DNA of 64,000 nucleotides from Apoderus coryli (GCA_911728435.2 OU452208.1:4402001-4466000); one strand, 5' to 3'; counted from the first letter of the stretch, positions 24,401-35,720 are shown. The notes: generated by a model not told the origin, from the sequence alone. Made by a program: numbers and translations.

Positions 24401-27400
24401 TTTTCACAGTAGATGATTTGGGAACATTATATCGACCGATAATTGGACGCACTTTACGAATCGTGCCAATCACTCTTTCACAATTTTGATAATAATGTTT
24501 AACCATCAGGATGTATTGTTCTTTCGAGTAATGCTCCATGTTTTCTAACTCATCCTATCGACCTCTCATGTCATAATCATGTGTGATTATGACAGCCAAA
24601 TCTTGCGCTCTTTTTCAAATACCCGATATGTTAATCTGGTAGATTTTGTAACAATTTGTATAGGTGTATTATCATTTTTATGTTTGAGAATACTCTACTA
24701 GCGACCGTTTTACATAATCATCAGCATTCACTCGCTATCGAGTATGAATTTTTCCAACTGAGGGATTTCTGTTCTGAACTCTCTGCGCTGCTCAATCGAT
24801 CCGTTCTCTCAAATCTGTCTCTTTGCATCCTCATGTCGTCAACGCTGCTCCTCAAAAACTCAATGAACCTCATAAATGGTATCCCTCCATCTGGGCTGGT
24901 CGTTCGCGTCGTTCTTTACATCTAAGCCACACTTCTTCATGTTGGTCTTAAGCACATCCTTGTACCTCTTTTGCTGCCCTCCCTGATTTCGTGAGCCCAC
25001 CTTAAGCTGTGAATAGGAGATTCTCTTTGGAAGGCGTTCCATTGGCATGCGGATTACGTGGCCAGTCCATCGCAGCTGGTACATCACAATCATCGCCTCA
25101 ATGCTAGTTGATTCAGCTTCCTCCAGAACGATGATGTTTGTTCGTCAGTTCTGCCATTTGATTCCAAGAATTCTTCTGAGACATCGTTGATCGTACTTCT
25201 CTAGGGTTTTTAAATCCCTCCTATAAGTGGTCCCGAAGACTCACAGCTATACGTAAGGGTAGGAACTACAATAGCATTTTACACTCGCAACTTCGTTCGA
25301 ACATCGATGTTATAATTATCGAAGACTCTTGTCAGGAGATATGCTATCAGGCCAGCTGCTTTGTTGTTTTTAAGTTGTCGAATAGCTTTGTCAACTTCTT
25401 GCAGGGAAGGTACATCTCTCAAGTGTTGTTGCTTTGGTCTATGTGGCAACCGATCGAGTGTTGCATTATCAACATTCATGTCCCTGTTTAGCAGATCCCG
25501 AAAATGTTCCTTCCACAGGGAACCAATTGACGTGCAATCCCTTAGCAGACGAGAGCCATAATAACACTGATGACCCTTACATGGGTCGAAACAATCGCAA
25601 TTTTGTAATCGTTCTTGCGTGATATCTATATATCATTATAAAAGAGATGAAAACAGAAATCCTGCAAATGTAATTTTTTTCAGCTTAGCTTTAGCAACTT
25701 CTACATCTGTCACAATAGGAACAATAGACGAAATTCAGAAGTTGCATATTAGAACGATACCATTGCAGGAATCGCCCAGAAGGATCTCTTATCAGGAACA
25801 GTCTCAGGTATAGAAATAGCATTAATGTAATCAATATTTAACTGTTTATTATTTTTGCTAAATTATTTCCAAATGTCTTCTTTTAGACTTTTGGTGTAAT
25901 AACGTCAAGAATTGACATTCAAGACTCCACTGGATTAAATCCAGTGCGGCAAAGTGCGTCAACCACTACACAAGCGGTAACGGTCTCTAGTAGTGTTGGT
26001 TCGCTGGCTATAGGAAAATCAGGCTGTAGTAGTGTTATAGGTGAGTGTTCTAGACTGTAATATTTGGTCAAGGTAATGTTTCCGGTTTGGCAATGTTCTG
26101 AAGAAGTTGGAAATAAAACATCATCATAGTGCTTATTGGATATATAACCTCAAGATGTCCGAGTTTATTTTCTGTAAGATGATTCTTGTCCCTCTTTATT
26201 GTTCCGGATTTTTCAATCAGTGATCAAGATTTGGCTACTCTTACTATTAGTGGGCTTCCTATATCTTCCTAAAAACTACTTTACATCCAATCAACTCGTT
26301 ACGAGCAAGGTACAAGTCGGACCTCTAAATGGGATATTGTTCATATCACTTAGAATTTTACTTCAAAACACACGTTTTACCACTTCACTAAAGACTTTTT
26401 TTTTAAATCTCGACGCACTAAGAACTGTTTCTCGATTTTCAAACTTATAAGCGTCATTATCGACCCTTTTGCCTTTCAAGAGGAGGATGAGCTACCAAAA
26501 TTGAGGATTTGTAGTTGCGCTGACTATTGTTGCAGCAATGTAGCCATACAAGCCGTGCAACCATCGATTTATTGCACACTTAGTTCAGAACGTAATCAGT
26601 CGTTGATATTACTTCGCTGCCACTAAGCAGTTTGATGCCGTTTTTTGCCATAACAGTATTCATATGAAGCAATGAAGAATCAGTCGGTTATGCCTATCAT
26701 AAAGTCCGGTTATTGTCCAAAATTCTGTGATGTTTAAATACCACATGGTTTTCTAAATGAATAATCTTTTATAATCCCTCAGCTCACGTAGAACTCATTT
26801 GATACTTTTTTAAGGTAGAGTGAAGTGAAGACTATCGCAACTTGACTAAGACAATTATGTGTTCACGGTGGTTGTAATGAGAGATGGCGCTATATTAGGC
26901 TACCGTCATTCGGTTTCTATCTTTACGGTAACATCGCCGTAATTTTCGGAATTAGTATTTGTAACAACATGCATTATTTTCTGCTAAATTATTGTATAGG
27001 TAGCAACGCTCCGGCACCAGACTATGGACAAGAGGTGGAAATTCACAATTTACTTGTGATCGATCAAAATACTTTCGAGGTTTTAGCAGCTCACCAATTT
27101 ATGCAACAAGAATATGCGATGTCATTGGTGTCTTGTCAGTTAGGCAACGATTCAAATACGTATTTTATTGTTGGGACGGCTGTAGTGAATCCTGAAGAAT
27201 CCGAACCAAAACAAGGTAAGAATTAAGTTATTTTCATCTGACTTATATTTGGCCTCACTTTGAAGTTATCCGTCATCCACTGCGCCTCTTATTATTACCC
27301 CACATGTCAGAAATATGTCCAGCTGTTTATTGACATAAATTTCCTCAGAGAACTTCACTTGGCGAACAAAGAGATTTTTATAACCTACTTTAACATTTAA

Positions 27401-30400
27401 CTTTAATTTAAGATTTAAGCCTTAAATAAACTGAACCTGGAAATGTATATTTTAATTGAATTATGGTATTTACCATCTAATTAGTGACATATGTTTATAC
27501 ATTTACGTACAATTTGGCAACAACGTATACTGGCAGCTGATTTATTAACGTCTCAAGACTAACCAACTGACTCACTATCCTATAGACCTAGCCTGACGAA
27601 ACTCGAACTGCAATGAATTAAACTATTCATTCCTCTCGAAGTACTCCGTTTCCAAACGTGGGCACAATCGATATTGGACGATATTTTCCGGGGAGATAGG
27701 ATTGCCCTTCTTAAGTACGGGAATAACTTTACTAAGTTTTAAGTTACTAGGGAAGGTTTCCTGCTCAAAGCAAGACTTAATTGAGGCAGTAAGAGGGCTT
27801 AATATAATATCGATAAGTATTTTTAAAGATTATGTTGTTAATTTCATGTAAATCTGAAGAATAGGAGTTTTTCAGGCTAATAACCGCTCTGAGAACATTC
27901 TTCTCCTCCTATTATTTTATTCTATGTAAAATCAAGAAGCCTTTCTAGGTAGCCTCGATAAGATATCAAGGTGTGACCCCCTCGCAATACTAGGTAGATT
28001 CCTTATAATGTTAGCAGCAACACTAGAAAAAAAAATTGTTAAAAGCATCGGGAGCAATACCCTCAGCACCCTCGACCCCACCTGAATCGACAAATCGAGT
28101 TAACCAACCTCCAAGAGTATCTACTCTTATTAGGAGAATTTGTAAGAAACTGACCATGACTTCCTGGCAGCCGCAATCCTTAAACTGTAATCAGTTCTCA
28201 TCTTTTTATATAACGATCTTCCAGTAGGGTCACGCATAGTATAAGGTTTTCCAGTAGGGATGATATGATTGTGAACCGACGTTCCGACTATTTGTCATTA
28301 TCTGTCATTTGTTTGCCATTGTATTCAGTAGTGTTTACAATTTCATCATGTAGAGATATACGCAAAAACAACGTTTACAAATTATTCAGTTTTATTATCA
28401 ATTGCAACTTTTCGTGCGCTTTTGCCATTTTATGGTCGTAATAATCGTCCAAGTGTGCTCGCTATTCGTCGAATTGTTGAAAATTTTGAGCGTACATTTT
28501 CTTTACATAATGTTCAAGTGCCAATAAGGCAAAGAACCGCCCGAAGTAATGCAAATATTGCTGCCGTTCAGGCAAGTGTTGCTGAAGACCGCAATTTGTC
28601 GATGCCAAGACGTTCTCAACAATTGGGACTGTCTCAAAGCACAACCTGGCGGATTTTGAGAAAAGATTTGGGTTTGCATCCGTATAAAATTGTTCTCACT
28701 CAAGAACTGAAGCCATTGGACCACCGTAAACGTCGTGAATTTGCTGGTTTTGCTTTGGAACAACTTGACAACGATAACGATTTTTCTAAGAAAATCATCT
28801 TCTCTGATGAGGCACACTTTCATCTGAGTGGTGCGGTAAATAAACTACACTGTCGATTCTGGTGCGAAGAAAATCCACAAATTATTCATGAAAAACCATT
28901 ACATTCACCTAAATTGACAGTTTGGTGTGGTTTTTGGTCTGGTGAAATCATCGGTCCGTACTTCTTTCGAAATGATGCTGGTAACACCGTTACTGTAAAT
29001 GGAGAGGGGTATAGATCGATGATAACCAACTTTTTATGGCCGATTTTGGAAGAAGTTGATCTTGACAACATTTGGTTCCAGCAAGACGGGGCTATGTGCC
29101 ACACAGCAAATGCAACTGCAAATTATTGCGAGAAAAGTTTGGAGATTTGAGTATTTCAAAAAATTGTGATATTGAATCGCCTCCAAGAACTTGTGATTTA
29201 ACACCATTAGACTATTTCTTGTGGGGTTATTTGAAGTCATTGGTCTTTCGAAATAAACCAGACTTTACAAGTTAATGTTGAACGTACCATTCATGACATA
29301 TGACTTGATTTAGTGGAAAAAGTGCTCGAAAATTGGATTCATCGAATTCGTTCTGCAGAAGAAGTCGTGGAGGCCATTTGAATGACGTTTTATTAAGAAC
29401 TTAATTGTATCGATTGTACTTCACATTCAATAAAAAACTTTTGAATTTCCTTACCAATAAGTGTGTTTTTTTTTTAAAAAGAAATCATATCACTCTTATT
29501 GGAAGGGGTAGTAATTATTCTCACCTTAGATAGCTCATCACGCATAGTTGTCAATTTATCTTACGTTAAATGTGAAAGTCCTTAAAGCTTAAATGTTAAA
29601 TCAAATATATAGTATAGTCATCGAATATTAAATATAGACAATAGAAGGTTCACTAAACGCTGAAAACGGCATCGACTCGTCGCATTCCCAGCCACATTTC
29701 TGGCCCGCTACTATATATACTATAAGAGACTATAACTATAAGCGTGGCGAATTGCTTTGTAGACATGAACATCAAACGTGCCGACACGAGGTGAAGTAAC
29801 TGTCTATTATTTTAACTGTGGTATAGTGTGGACTGAGTTTTCATCCCTTATAACTTTTTAATTAATTCAATGTTAAAATTAATTTGAATTTTCGTTTTAG
29901 GCAGACTTGTAGTCTTCTTTTGGAATGAAGGCAAACTAACACAAGTCTCGGAAAAAGAAATCAAAGGCGCATGTTATTCATTAGCTGAATTTAATGGAAA
30001 GCTATTAGCTAGCATCAATAGTACGGTACGACTATTTGAATGGACAGCCGAAAAAGAACTGCGGTTAGAATGTTCGCACTTTAATAATATCGTTTCGTTG
30101 TATTTGAAGACAAAAGGTGATTTTGTCTTGATTGGTGATCTGATGCGAAGTATGACGTTATTGCAGTATAAAACGATGGAAGGCAGCTTTGAAGAAATTG
30201 GTAAGAGGAGGAAACTTACTCATATAATAAAAACCTTGTTTAACTTATAATGATTGTTCTTATATTCCCATGTACCAGCTCGAGATTACAATCCCAATTG
30301 GATGACAGCCATAGAGATATTGGATGATGATCTGTTCCTGGGTGCTGAGAATTGTTACAACATGTTCATCTGCCATAAAGACAGTGCTGCCACAACAGAT

Positions 30401-32928
30401 GAGGAGAGATCTCAAATGCAAGAGGTGGGTCGATTCCATGTTGGTGATATGGTAAACGTTTTCCGACGTGGATCATTGGTGATGCAAAATATTGGTGAAT
30501 CATCAACCTTGACCAAAGGGTGTGTGTTATTTGGAACTGTTGGTGGGGCTATTGGTATGTGGTGTCCTACACGTTAAGTCACATTAATAGTTAACAACAT
30601 TGTTATGTTTTTGTAGGTCTCGCGACGCAGCTACCAATTGATTTTTTCGAATTTCTATTGGAATTACAGAATAAATTGGCTGTGACAATTAAGTCAGTAG
30701 GAAAAATCGATCATGCGTTTTGGAGGACATTTTACACTGATATTAGGAGTGAGCCAAGCGAAGGATTTATTGATGGCGATTTGATAGAAAGCTTCTTGGA
30801 TTTGTCACAAGATAAGATGAAGGAGGTTGCTGAAAGTTTGAAGGTATAAATTGCTGGATAAATTTATTTAATAAACTCTGCTGGGCAAATGAAGTGCACC
30901 GGAACCTTCATGTCAAAAAAATCAAATATTTTAATAACTAGTAGAGATTGAGGCATGCGTTTTTGGGATATTAGAGACAAATTATTTGGAATTAGGGAAA
31001 TAAGGCTAGATTTTTTAAGGTCAATGACCGCTGTAGTTTACAGAATACTGATTTTTTGGTATATGGCATTTTAGTGTTTGGTTTATAAAAAAACAATTTG
31101 AAGGAATTTTTGATATCTCTTAAATTTTAGGAGCTATCAAGATTTTAATAAAACGAAGCAATTTTACATAATAATTTGCAGTTGTAATTTTTGTATACAA
31201 CTTAAGTCTAATTTTGTGTCTGGTATTGACTTGCCCTGTATATCCGTTAAAATAAAACTCCTAACATTCTCATATCGGTCGGGTTATTCGCGATCTGCTC
31301 CCAGTTTTTCTTCACAGCTAACCTACACTTCCTCATGTCGGTCTTTAGAACATCCTTGTACCTCTTTTGCTGCCCTCCCTGATTTCGTGAGCCGACTTTA
31401 AGCTGTGAATAGGGGATTCTCTTTGGAAGGCGTTCCGTTGGCATGCGGATGACGTGGCCAGTCCATCGAGGTTGGTGCCTGACAATCATCCTCCAGAACG
31501 CTGATGTTTGTTCGTCGGTCCTGCCATTTAATTCTTCTAAGACATCGTTGATGGTAGTTCTCTAGGGTTTTTAAATGTCTCCGATAAGTTGTCCAAGACT
31601 CACAGCTATACGTAAGGGTAGGAACTATACACTCGCAACTTAGTTTGAACGTCGATGTTATTACTCTCGTCCTCAGACGTCAAAAAAAAAAAAGATGCGC
31701 TTGTCTACCTTAAAGTGGATTTCCCTCCGGGCGACTGTTGCGACGATCATCGCTGGCGACGGTCGCTATGATACTGCTACCGTTGCGGTTTTATGGAAGC
31801 ACTGTCCTCCAAGCGACAGCCGCCGGCGATAGTCGCTCGGCCTAGCGATCGTCGCAAGCCGCCAGCTCTCAGAGCAAATATAGTCGCTGCGGCCAGCGAC
31901 TATTCGTTAGTTTCGTTTGGTTTTTAATGTAGTTATTGGATACAAAACTCTATTGAAAGAATTACATTTGATATCATCCTTGATTACATTTAACACGTAA
32001 TTAAATTGATGTGGATTCAATCTAAAAAAATTGCGCAATTTTCTATCGTCGGGTTTCTATTAATTTTGTGAAAAAACCCTCCTCCCGTCATGTGATGTCA
32101 TCATCGGATGGACTCCATTTCGTTGTGCGATACACATTTGAAGTATGTCATCATCTTCTGCCTCTTCGTACAGCATATAGGCCAGGCCACAAGTAGTCTG
32201 CGCGTTAAACTCATCCCAAAATTTTGTAAAAACTACTACACAGCCACAGAACGAACGAACAACTGAAGTAAAATTACCGCTACATGCATGTGGAAAATTT
32301 AATTGTCGCTACGCGGCTCTCGCCAGCTACAGTCGCTCGGAGGGAAGTCCACCTTTATACGATATTTGCGTTCGCCGCCAGAATGCTGCCGAGGTAAGAG
32401 AAACTCTCGATTTCTGAAGTCTGTCTCCGGTAATTCCAATATGTGGTGGGACAGCCAGTGTTTGGTGCATTTGTTTATTGTATTACACTTCCCAAACACA
32501 AACATCCACAAAATGGCAAACGAAGGTTAAACTATATTAATATAATTCTTTTTACTGACGCTGAGAAAATCCCGCCTGCCATGTCTCAACGCTACGATCT
32601 TATTAACAATTCCTAGCAATACGTGCGTACATAAGTCGCATATTGTCGACACTAGCAGTGTCCAAAGACGCATGTGTCGACATGCGCAGTGAACGTGTTA
32701 AGAGCCATTTTTCGATAAATATTTGTAATGACTTTTTGTGATTTTTTAGAAGTTCTAGACACATCTCGCTTTAAATAAGTTAAACAGTTCGAATGGATTG
32801 GTTTTTCAAAATATTCTTCATGAAGTTCAACACATTTTGTCACTCTGACTAATATTATACGCTTTTGTTTCCAGGTTAGTGTTGATCACATCGTGAAAAC
32901 AGTTGAGGATTTAACTAGGATACACTAA
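12415..32928 (+). CDS. DDB1: DNA damage-binding protein 1 (DDB1), complete, 16 exons
   Basis: Adaptor of CUL4 ubiquitin ligases and large subunit of the UV-DDB damage sensor. Exons: 12415-12475, 12554-12702, 12765-13027, 13083-13371, 14785-14938, 16736-17068, 17132-17468, 23444-23607, 23726-24041, 25684-25807, 25887-26040, 27000-27215, 29901-30200, 30279-30554, 30617-30843, 32875-32928. All joins keep frame with GT-AG sites; the product is 1138 aa, close to the usual 1140. It starts [21 protein letters not shown] and ends EDLTRIH. Strongly conserved blocks include the [20 protein letters not shown] beta-propeller stretch and [10 protein letters not shown]. Seven introns are 55-120 bp; the others are swollen by TEs. 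The C-terminus lacks about 10-14 residues seen just before the last helix in other DDB1 proteins; a microexon in the last intron may have been missed. Confidence 0.97.
13505..13990 (-). mobile_element. non-LTR retrotransposon RNase H fragment
   Basis: The minus-strand open frame 13509-13805 contains [20 protein letters not shown], matching the first Asp motif of RNase H domains in R1/Jockey-type elements (here Asn replaces the Asp). Flanking minus-strand sequence is broken. It lies in DDB1 intron 4. Confidence 0.5.
14255..14690 (-). repeat. repeat family A (about 345-bp unit), 1.2 tandem units
   Basis: The block GTGAAACAAATTTCCAACAT plus AACTAAAAGTCTTGTTA occurs at 14286 and again about 345 bp later, so more than one unit is present in tandem. 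Related copies are at 37995-38225 and 52618-53045. No coding function is recognised. Confidence 0.7.
15040..16706 (+). mobile_element. 5'-truncated LINE with reverse transcriptase (DDB1 intron 5)
   Basis: A 439-codon open frame (15061-16380) covers the reverse transcriptase: [50 protein letters not shown], and the catalytic YADDLK. A further coding tail follows in another frame (16370-16552, TNVILKSP...). The 3' end is an (ATT)n run at 16683-16703. The endonuclease half is missing. It is related to, but clearly diverged from, the copy at 41.9-44.6 kb. Jockey/I-type superfamily; clade unresolved. Confidence 0.88.
17476..18830 (-). mobile_element. 5'-truncated decayed LINE (DDB1 intron 7)
   Basis: Minus-strand reverse transcriptase pieces are [16 protein letters not shown] and SSGVPPG (18569-18826), then a 139-codon frame with [17 protein letters not shown] and [13 protein letters not shown] (18029-18448), and a C-terminal piece at 17717-17959 ([13 protein letters not shown]...). 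The 3' UTR reaches to within about 10 bp of the donor of DDB1 exon 7 at 17469. Several frameshifts make it inactive. Confidence 0.8.
18831..20350. other. DDB1 intron 7, no recognisable content
   Basis: Repeat-like sequence with short decayed open frames on both strands; I could not match any to a family. Confidence 0.4.
20480..21190 (+). mobile_element. mariner (Mos1-type) transposase remnant
   Basis: Across several frames the plus strand reads [14 protein letters not shown], then ATGDETWFI, then [20 protein letters not shown], and finally [20 protein letters not shown] with a YEGINKL-type end. These are the DNA-binding linker, the catalytic WxxxGDETW block and the C-terminus of mariner transposases, in order but with deletions and frameshifts. 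The element is dead. Confidence 0.75.
21235..21835 (-). mobile_element. Penelope-like element fragment with GIY-YIG endonuclease
   Basis: Minus-strand frame 21480-21767 contains [20 protein letters not shown] followed by [10 protein letters not shown], the GIY-YIG nuclease signature with the Cys-x2-Cys insertion typical of the C-terminus of Penelope-like retroelements. The region before it ([11 protein letters not shown]) also fits. Downstream, the minus strand carries the GATGATGGCTCGTTGAGCCGAAACTAG-type 3' sequence that often accompanies these elements. The reverse transcriptase is absent. Confidence 0.75.
22180..23322 (-). mobile_element. LINE family L1A-like copy 2, 5'-truncated (DDB1 intron 7)
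   Basis: A 208-codon frame (22688-23314) plus a tail frame (22310-22618) are nearly identical to the C-terminal 300 residues of the element at 48.9-50.9 kb: [31 protein letters not shown]. The sequence between PTS and PQGSCLA of the better copy is lost, and a frameshift separates the two frames. The 3' tail is (TAA)n at 22176-22196. The high identity indicates recent mobility of this family. Confidence 0.88.
24387..24539 (-). pseudogene. N-terminal helix-turn-helix of a DUF4817/mariner-like transposase
   Basis: A 50-codon minus-strand frame starts [20 protein letters not shown] and ends STVKRRKK. It matches the N-terminal helix-turn-helix common to one branch of insect mariner-like transposases, the branch also seen at 28251-29502 and 46389-46800. 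No catalytic part follows. Confidence 0.6.
24700..25570 (-). mobile_element. RTE-type LINE fragment (DDB1 intron 9)
   Basis: Minus-strand pieces read [18 protein letters not shown] (pre-RT region, 25279-25479), then after a deletion the C-terminal [18 protein letters not shown] and [12 protein letters not shown] (24860-25093). The 3' end has the GAATGCTGATGATTATG-type sequence. Related copies are at 31240-31670 and 52400-53990. Confidence 0.75.
26041..26999. other. DDB1 intron 11, nothing recognised
   Basis: About 960 bp without a supported coding piece, tandem repeat or terminal inverted repeat that I could identify. Confidence 0.4.
27590..28030 (-). mobile_element. LINE reverse transcriptase fragment (DDB1 intron 12)
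   Basis: The minus strand reads [20 protein letters not shown] then [19 protein letters not shown], the N-terminal finger region of non-LTR reverse transcriptases, before decaying. No matching downstream palm region is present. The family differs from the other LINEs here. Confidence 0.6.
28251..29502 (+). mobile_element. mariner-like element with DDE transposase (DDB1 intron 12)
   Basis: About 1.25 kb bounded by imperfect inverted ends (CCAGTAGGGATGATATGATT / AATCATATCACTCTTATTGG). The transposase begins near 28348 (ATG followed by an in-frame TAG) and has a shifted helix-turn-helix. The main frame 28422-29150 includes [20 protein letters not shown], the first catalytic Asp in FSDEAHF and the second in [12 protein letters not shown] frameshift near 29125 moves the rest to another frame, with the third Asp in [13 protein letters not shown]. 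Catalytic residues survive but the gene is broken in at least three places. Confidence 0.88.
29503..29900. other. remainder of DDB1 intron 12, nothing recognised
   Basis: The sequence TCACGCATAGT occurs both here (29546) and just before the mariner-like element (28230), hinting at an older repeat around it. No coding content seen. Confidence 0.35.
31240..31670 (-). mobile_element. RTE-type LINE 3' fragment (DDB1 intron 15)
   Basis: Minus-strand frame 31247-31489 reads [20 protein letters not shown] then [18 protein letters not shown] and NWEQIANNP, the same C-terminal region as at 24.9 kb and 53.5 kb. It is truncated on both sides. Confidence 0.75.
31713..32354 (-). mobile_element. PIF/Harbinger transposon remnant with TTA target duplications
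   Basis: 642-bp element with inverted ends AAGTGGATTTCCC / GGGAAGTCCACCT, flanked on both sides by TTA (31710-31712 and 32355-32357), the hallmark of PIF/Harbinger insertion. The minus strand encodes [20 protein letters not shown] and [19 protein letters not shown], the N-terminal region of Harbinger DDE transposases, after two stop codons. Both flanks are rich in GTCGC/GCGAC motifs and unusually GC-rich for this locus. The catalytic domain is deleted. Confidence 0.75.
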
Positions 32929-33119
32929 ATAATATTAGTTCACGATTTTAATTTCTTGTGTTAATATAATAGGTTTGTTTGTCAATACCATCAGTTAATA
33001 TTATTTTAAATATACGTTAAAAAATATTTAGTAAATTATGTTTCATGTTTTCATTGATTCATTCAAGTTATGAACGAGTATGTATTATAAAATAACATTT
33101 GATTAAATAAGAGGATATA

Positions 33120-33125
33120 AATAAA
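33120..33125 (+). terminator. poly(A) signal of DDB1
   Basis: AATAAA about 190 bp after the stop codon; position-based assignment. Confidence 0.45.
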
Positions 33126-33198
33126 AGATTTTTCCATAAAACTCATCGTTTAAATTGGAAACTTTTGAGGATGAAAATGTGAGTTTAAAAAAAAAAAG

Positions 33199-33312
33199 AT
33201 TCGCGTGCAGCACAGTACCCGTAAGTGAATACTTCTTTGACGAGAGAGAGAGACGTTAAGCCGCTATATACATAATAGTGTATGGTATCGGATATATCGT
33301 GCAGCAACACCA

Positions 33313-33357
<45 letters not shown>

Positions 33358-33460
33358 TATTTGTTCTATGCTTCATCTCTTTTGCGGGACGAAAGTTTTA
33401 TGAATCGTGTCGTGAGGCGACCTTGAAAAATCACTCTCATGCGGCCAAAGTATTCACTTC
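33199..33460. repeat. dispersed repeat B, copy 1, with (CT)n expansion
   Basis: Homologous along its length to 58429-58708: GCGTGCAGCACAGTA, GTTAAGCCGCTATATACATA, CATATTTGTT..., CTCATGCGGCCAAAG. The inverted pair AAGTGAATACTTCTTTG (33223) and CCAAAGTATTCACTT (ending 33459) suggests a MITE. In this copy the TTTCTCTCCCTC segment has expanded into a (CT)n run at about 33309-33351. The open frames across it are artefacts of that run. Confidence 0.75.
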
Positions 33461-33639
33461 AATAAAACATAATCTGTGAGCTTCAAGAGACGGAAATCTT
33501 GTGCCTCTTTGGCTTTGGAAAACAGAGAAATGTCACTTTGGACAAAGTCCACATTTCTCTTATTTTCTTTCTTCTTTCACATAGATTGGCAAGAAACTCA
33601 AAGTAATGTTGATTAATAATTTGTTTGCCTCATAAGACT

Positions 33640-34680
33640 TCTTTGTTCCTGGTACGATCGTGATTTTGAAATATGTAAATTTAAGGTAATTATTTTGTTC
33701 ATCTCCTTAAACTTGGTACTAACTCATGATATTTAGAAAGAAAATTTTGTAAGAATTTTTTTTTTTTTTGAAAGGGTCCGTACGACCTAAGTCCCCGGTT
33801 TCACTGCAGCCTCATGGGCTTATTGCAAAAAATCCCCGTATATTATGCCACCCAATCTAGCAGCCCTGTACCCTTCACTAGCTTGTGGAGTTCAGTTATG
33901 TGTCAATATCTGCTGGCGCAATCAGCGCGTGCCCAAAAATAGCGTGGCGTCTTCGTTGTAGAACTACACACTCACATATACATGGTAAGCTGTTTCAACT
34001 GCCCCATTACACAATCTGCATTTCAGGTCCCCATTATACAGCCCCATCTTATTTAGGTGGTCTCTCAGAGCGCAATGCCCAGTAAGGAGTCCCATAGTTA
34101 TTCGCATCTGACTCCTGCTTAATGATAGCAGTTTTTCAGTGCGTTTTGTTGCTGAACCAGGTATAAACCTCTTCCCATGCTCCTGCTTGGAAATATGTTC
34201 CCAATATCTCTGGTGCTCGCTTTTGGCCCAGCACTTGTGAAGTTCCCTCGCCGTTCTTTTAGACAAGCCCAGCGCAGGTTCCGTGCCAGTATATGTGGTT
34301 TCAGAGGCTTGTCTAGCCAGCCAATCCGCTCTCTCGTTGCCTTCTATTCCCGAGTGCCCAGGGACCCACACAAAGAGTGGGAGTTGTAAGAAATTACTTT
34401 GTTTACCTTTTCAAACTTCTGTGTTCCTGGTACCAAATCACTATTTGTAAAATGGAAAATATGAAAGAAATTACTTTATCCCTTCAAGGTTCTGTATTCC
34501 TGATACCAAATCATGAAACCTATTCTCCTTTCCTATATTTTGATACAACTGTTAAAACTTATGTGTACCTGGTACCAAATCCCGGGTTCAAACTACTTAC
34601 AATACAATTTTTAAAAGTATGTGTTCCTAGCACCGAGCCACAATTTCATACCAGATGCAGACACCTATTCCCCCTACTTT
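33640..34680. repeat. decayed minisatellite, left array (interrupted)
   Basis: A motif close to GTGTTCCTGGTACCAAATCA recurs at about 33643, 33705, 34418, 34480, 34555 and 34617, spaced 62 bp (once 75). A LINE RNase H fragment (33755-34390) interrupts the array. Related units, partly in the opposite orientation, lie at 35960-36200. Confidence 0.6.
33755..34390 (-). mobile_element. LINE RNase H / C-terminal fragment
   Basis: Minus-strand frame 33964-34371 has the RNase H signature VPGHSGIEGNERADWLARQA, then MGLLTGHCALRDHL and a CRLCNGAVETAYHV zinc-knuckle-like end, as in R1/Jockey-type elements. The reverse transcriptase is not attached. Confidence 0.8.
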
Positions 34681-34689
34681 TTATATATA

Positions 34690-35720
34690 TTTTGATACAC
34701 CTCTCTCTCTGGCGATTGAGGGAAAACACAGAACAGCTGGGTGTCGTTTCAGACGAACAGTTCGGATTCAGGAACAACAGGTGCTCAGGATTGTTGAATA
34801 TTCAGCAAGAACCTTTGACAGAGTCTGGCATGATGGTTCAACTTGGATATCCACTGGGCATCATCCAACTGATTGACAGCTACCTACCGGATCGAACTTT
34901 CCGAGTTCGGTTTTCAGGTACTCGCGACATAGAGGCTGGGGTACCACAAAGCTCCATTCTGTCACCTCACCTCTTCAGTCTACACGAGTCATGTACCATG
35001 CACGGATCAGACGATCATAGCGCAGTATGCCGAAGATACAGCGCTTCTGACAAGAAACACTCAACCAAGGATGATCACCAGATACCTCCATCGGGCGGCA
35101 GATATGATGAGTGAGTGATGCTTGACTTGGCTTATTAAAATAAACACTGAGAAAAGTACTGCTTTTCGTATCCGCGGAAAAAGAAGAAACGAACCAAGGG
35201 GACATGCACAAATCGATGGAGAAGACATCGAATGGCGGGACACGGAAAAGTACCTTTGTTACTTACTTTGGACAGGTGCCTCACATTCCAGAAGCACACC
35301 TGCATTGCAGCCGGAAAGGGGCAGGCGGCTATCAACGTGCTGCTCCCATTGATCAACAGGAAAAGCAGACTTCCACTGAAAAGCAAGTTACACCTCATCA
35401 AGGCTCTCGTACGACCAGTCATGTCGTACGCGTCAGCAGCATGGAAACAAACAGCGAGGACATACCGGAGGAAACTGGAAGCAAAGGAGAACAAGGCTAT
35501 CAGAATAGCACTAGACGCACCATGGTTCGTGAGGAACGTGTGAAAAAGCAGAGCGAAATCAAAATCCACTTTTGCGAGCAGCGATGAACTACGACCCCGA
35601 GGAGCAAACAAGGAGGTTTAAGAGGCCAACTATCACCCTAGACTCTATAGGGTGAAGACAACGTCGATTCTAGAGGCGTACAAATAGACACAATCCACGC
35701 GGAAGAAACGTGAGAAGTTA
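34690..35720 (+). mobile_element. Jockey-type LINE reverse transcriptase, heavily decayed
   Basis: Alternating frames on the plus strand give VVSDEQFGFRNNRCS, KINTEKSTAFRIRGKRR, QIDGEDIEWRDTEKYL, NVLLPLINRKSRLPLKSKLH and LIKALVRPVMSYASAAWK. These follow the Jockey reverse transcriptase order from palm to thumb, with many shifts. The element is dead. Confidence 0.75.

Noticed and set aside
26199..26450. 83-codon plus-strand frame in DDB1 intron 11
   Set aside because: No family resemblance, no splice or start support.
33185..33479. Open frames with repeated Arg-Glu or Ser-Leu
   Set aside because: Artefacts of the (CT)n microsatellite in repeat B.
35135..35611. 158-codon minus-strand frame
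   Set aside because: Antisense shadow of the decayed Jockey reverse transcriptase on the plus strand.
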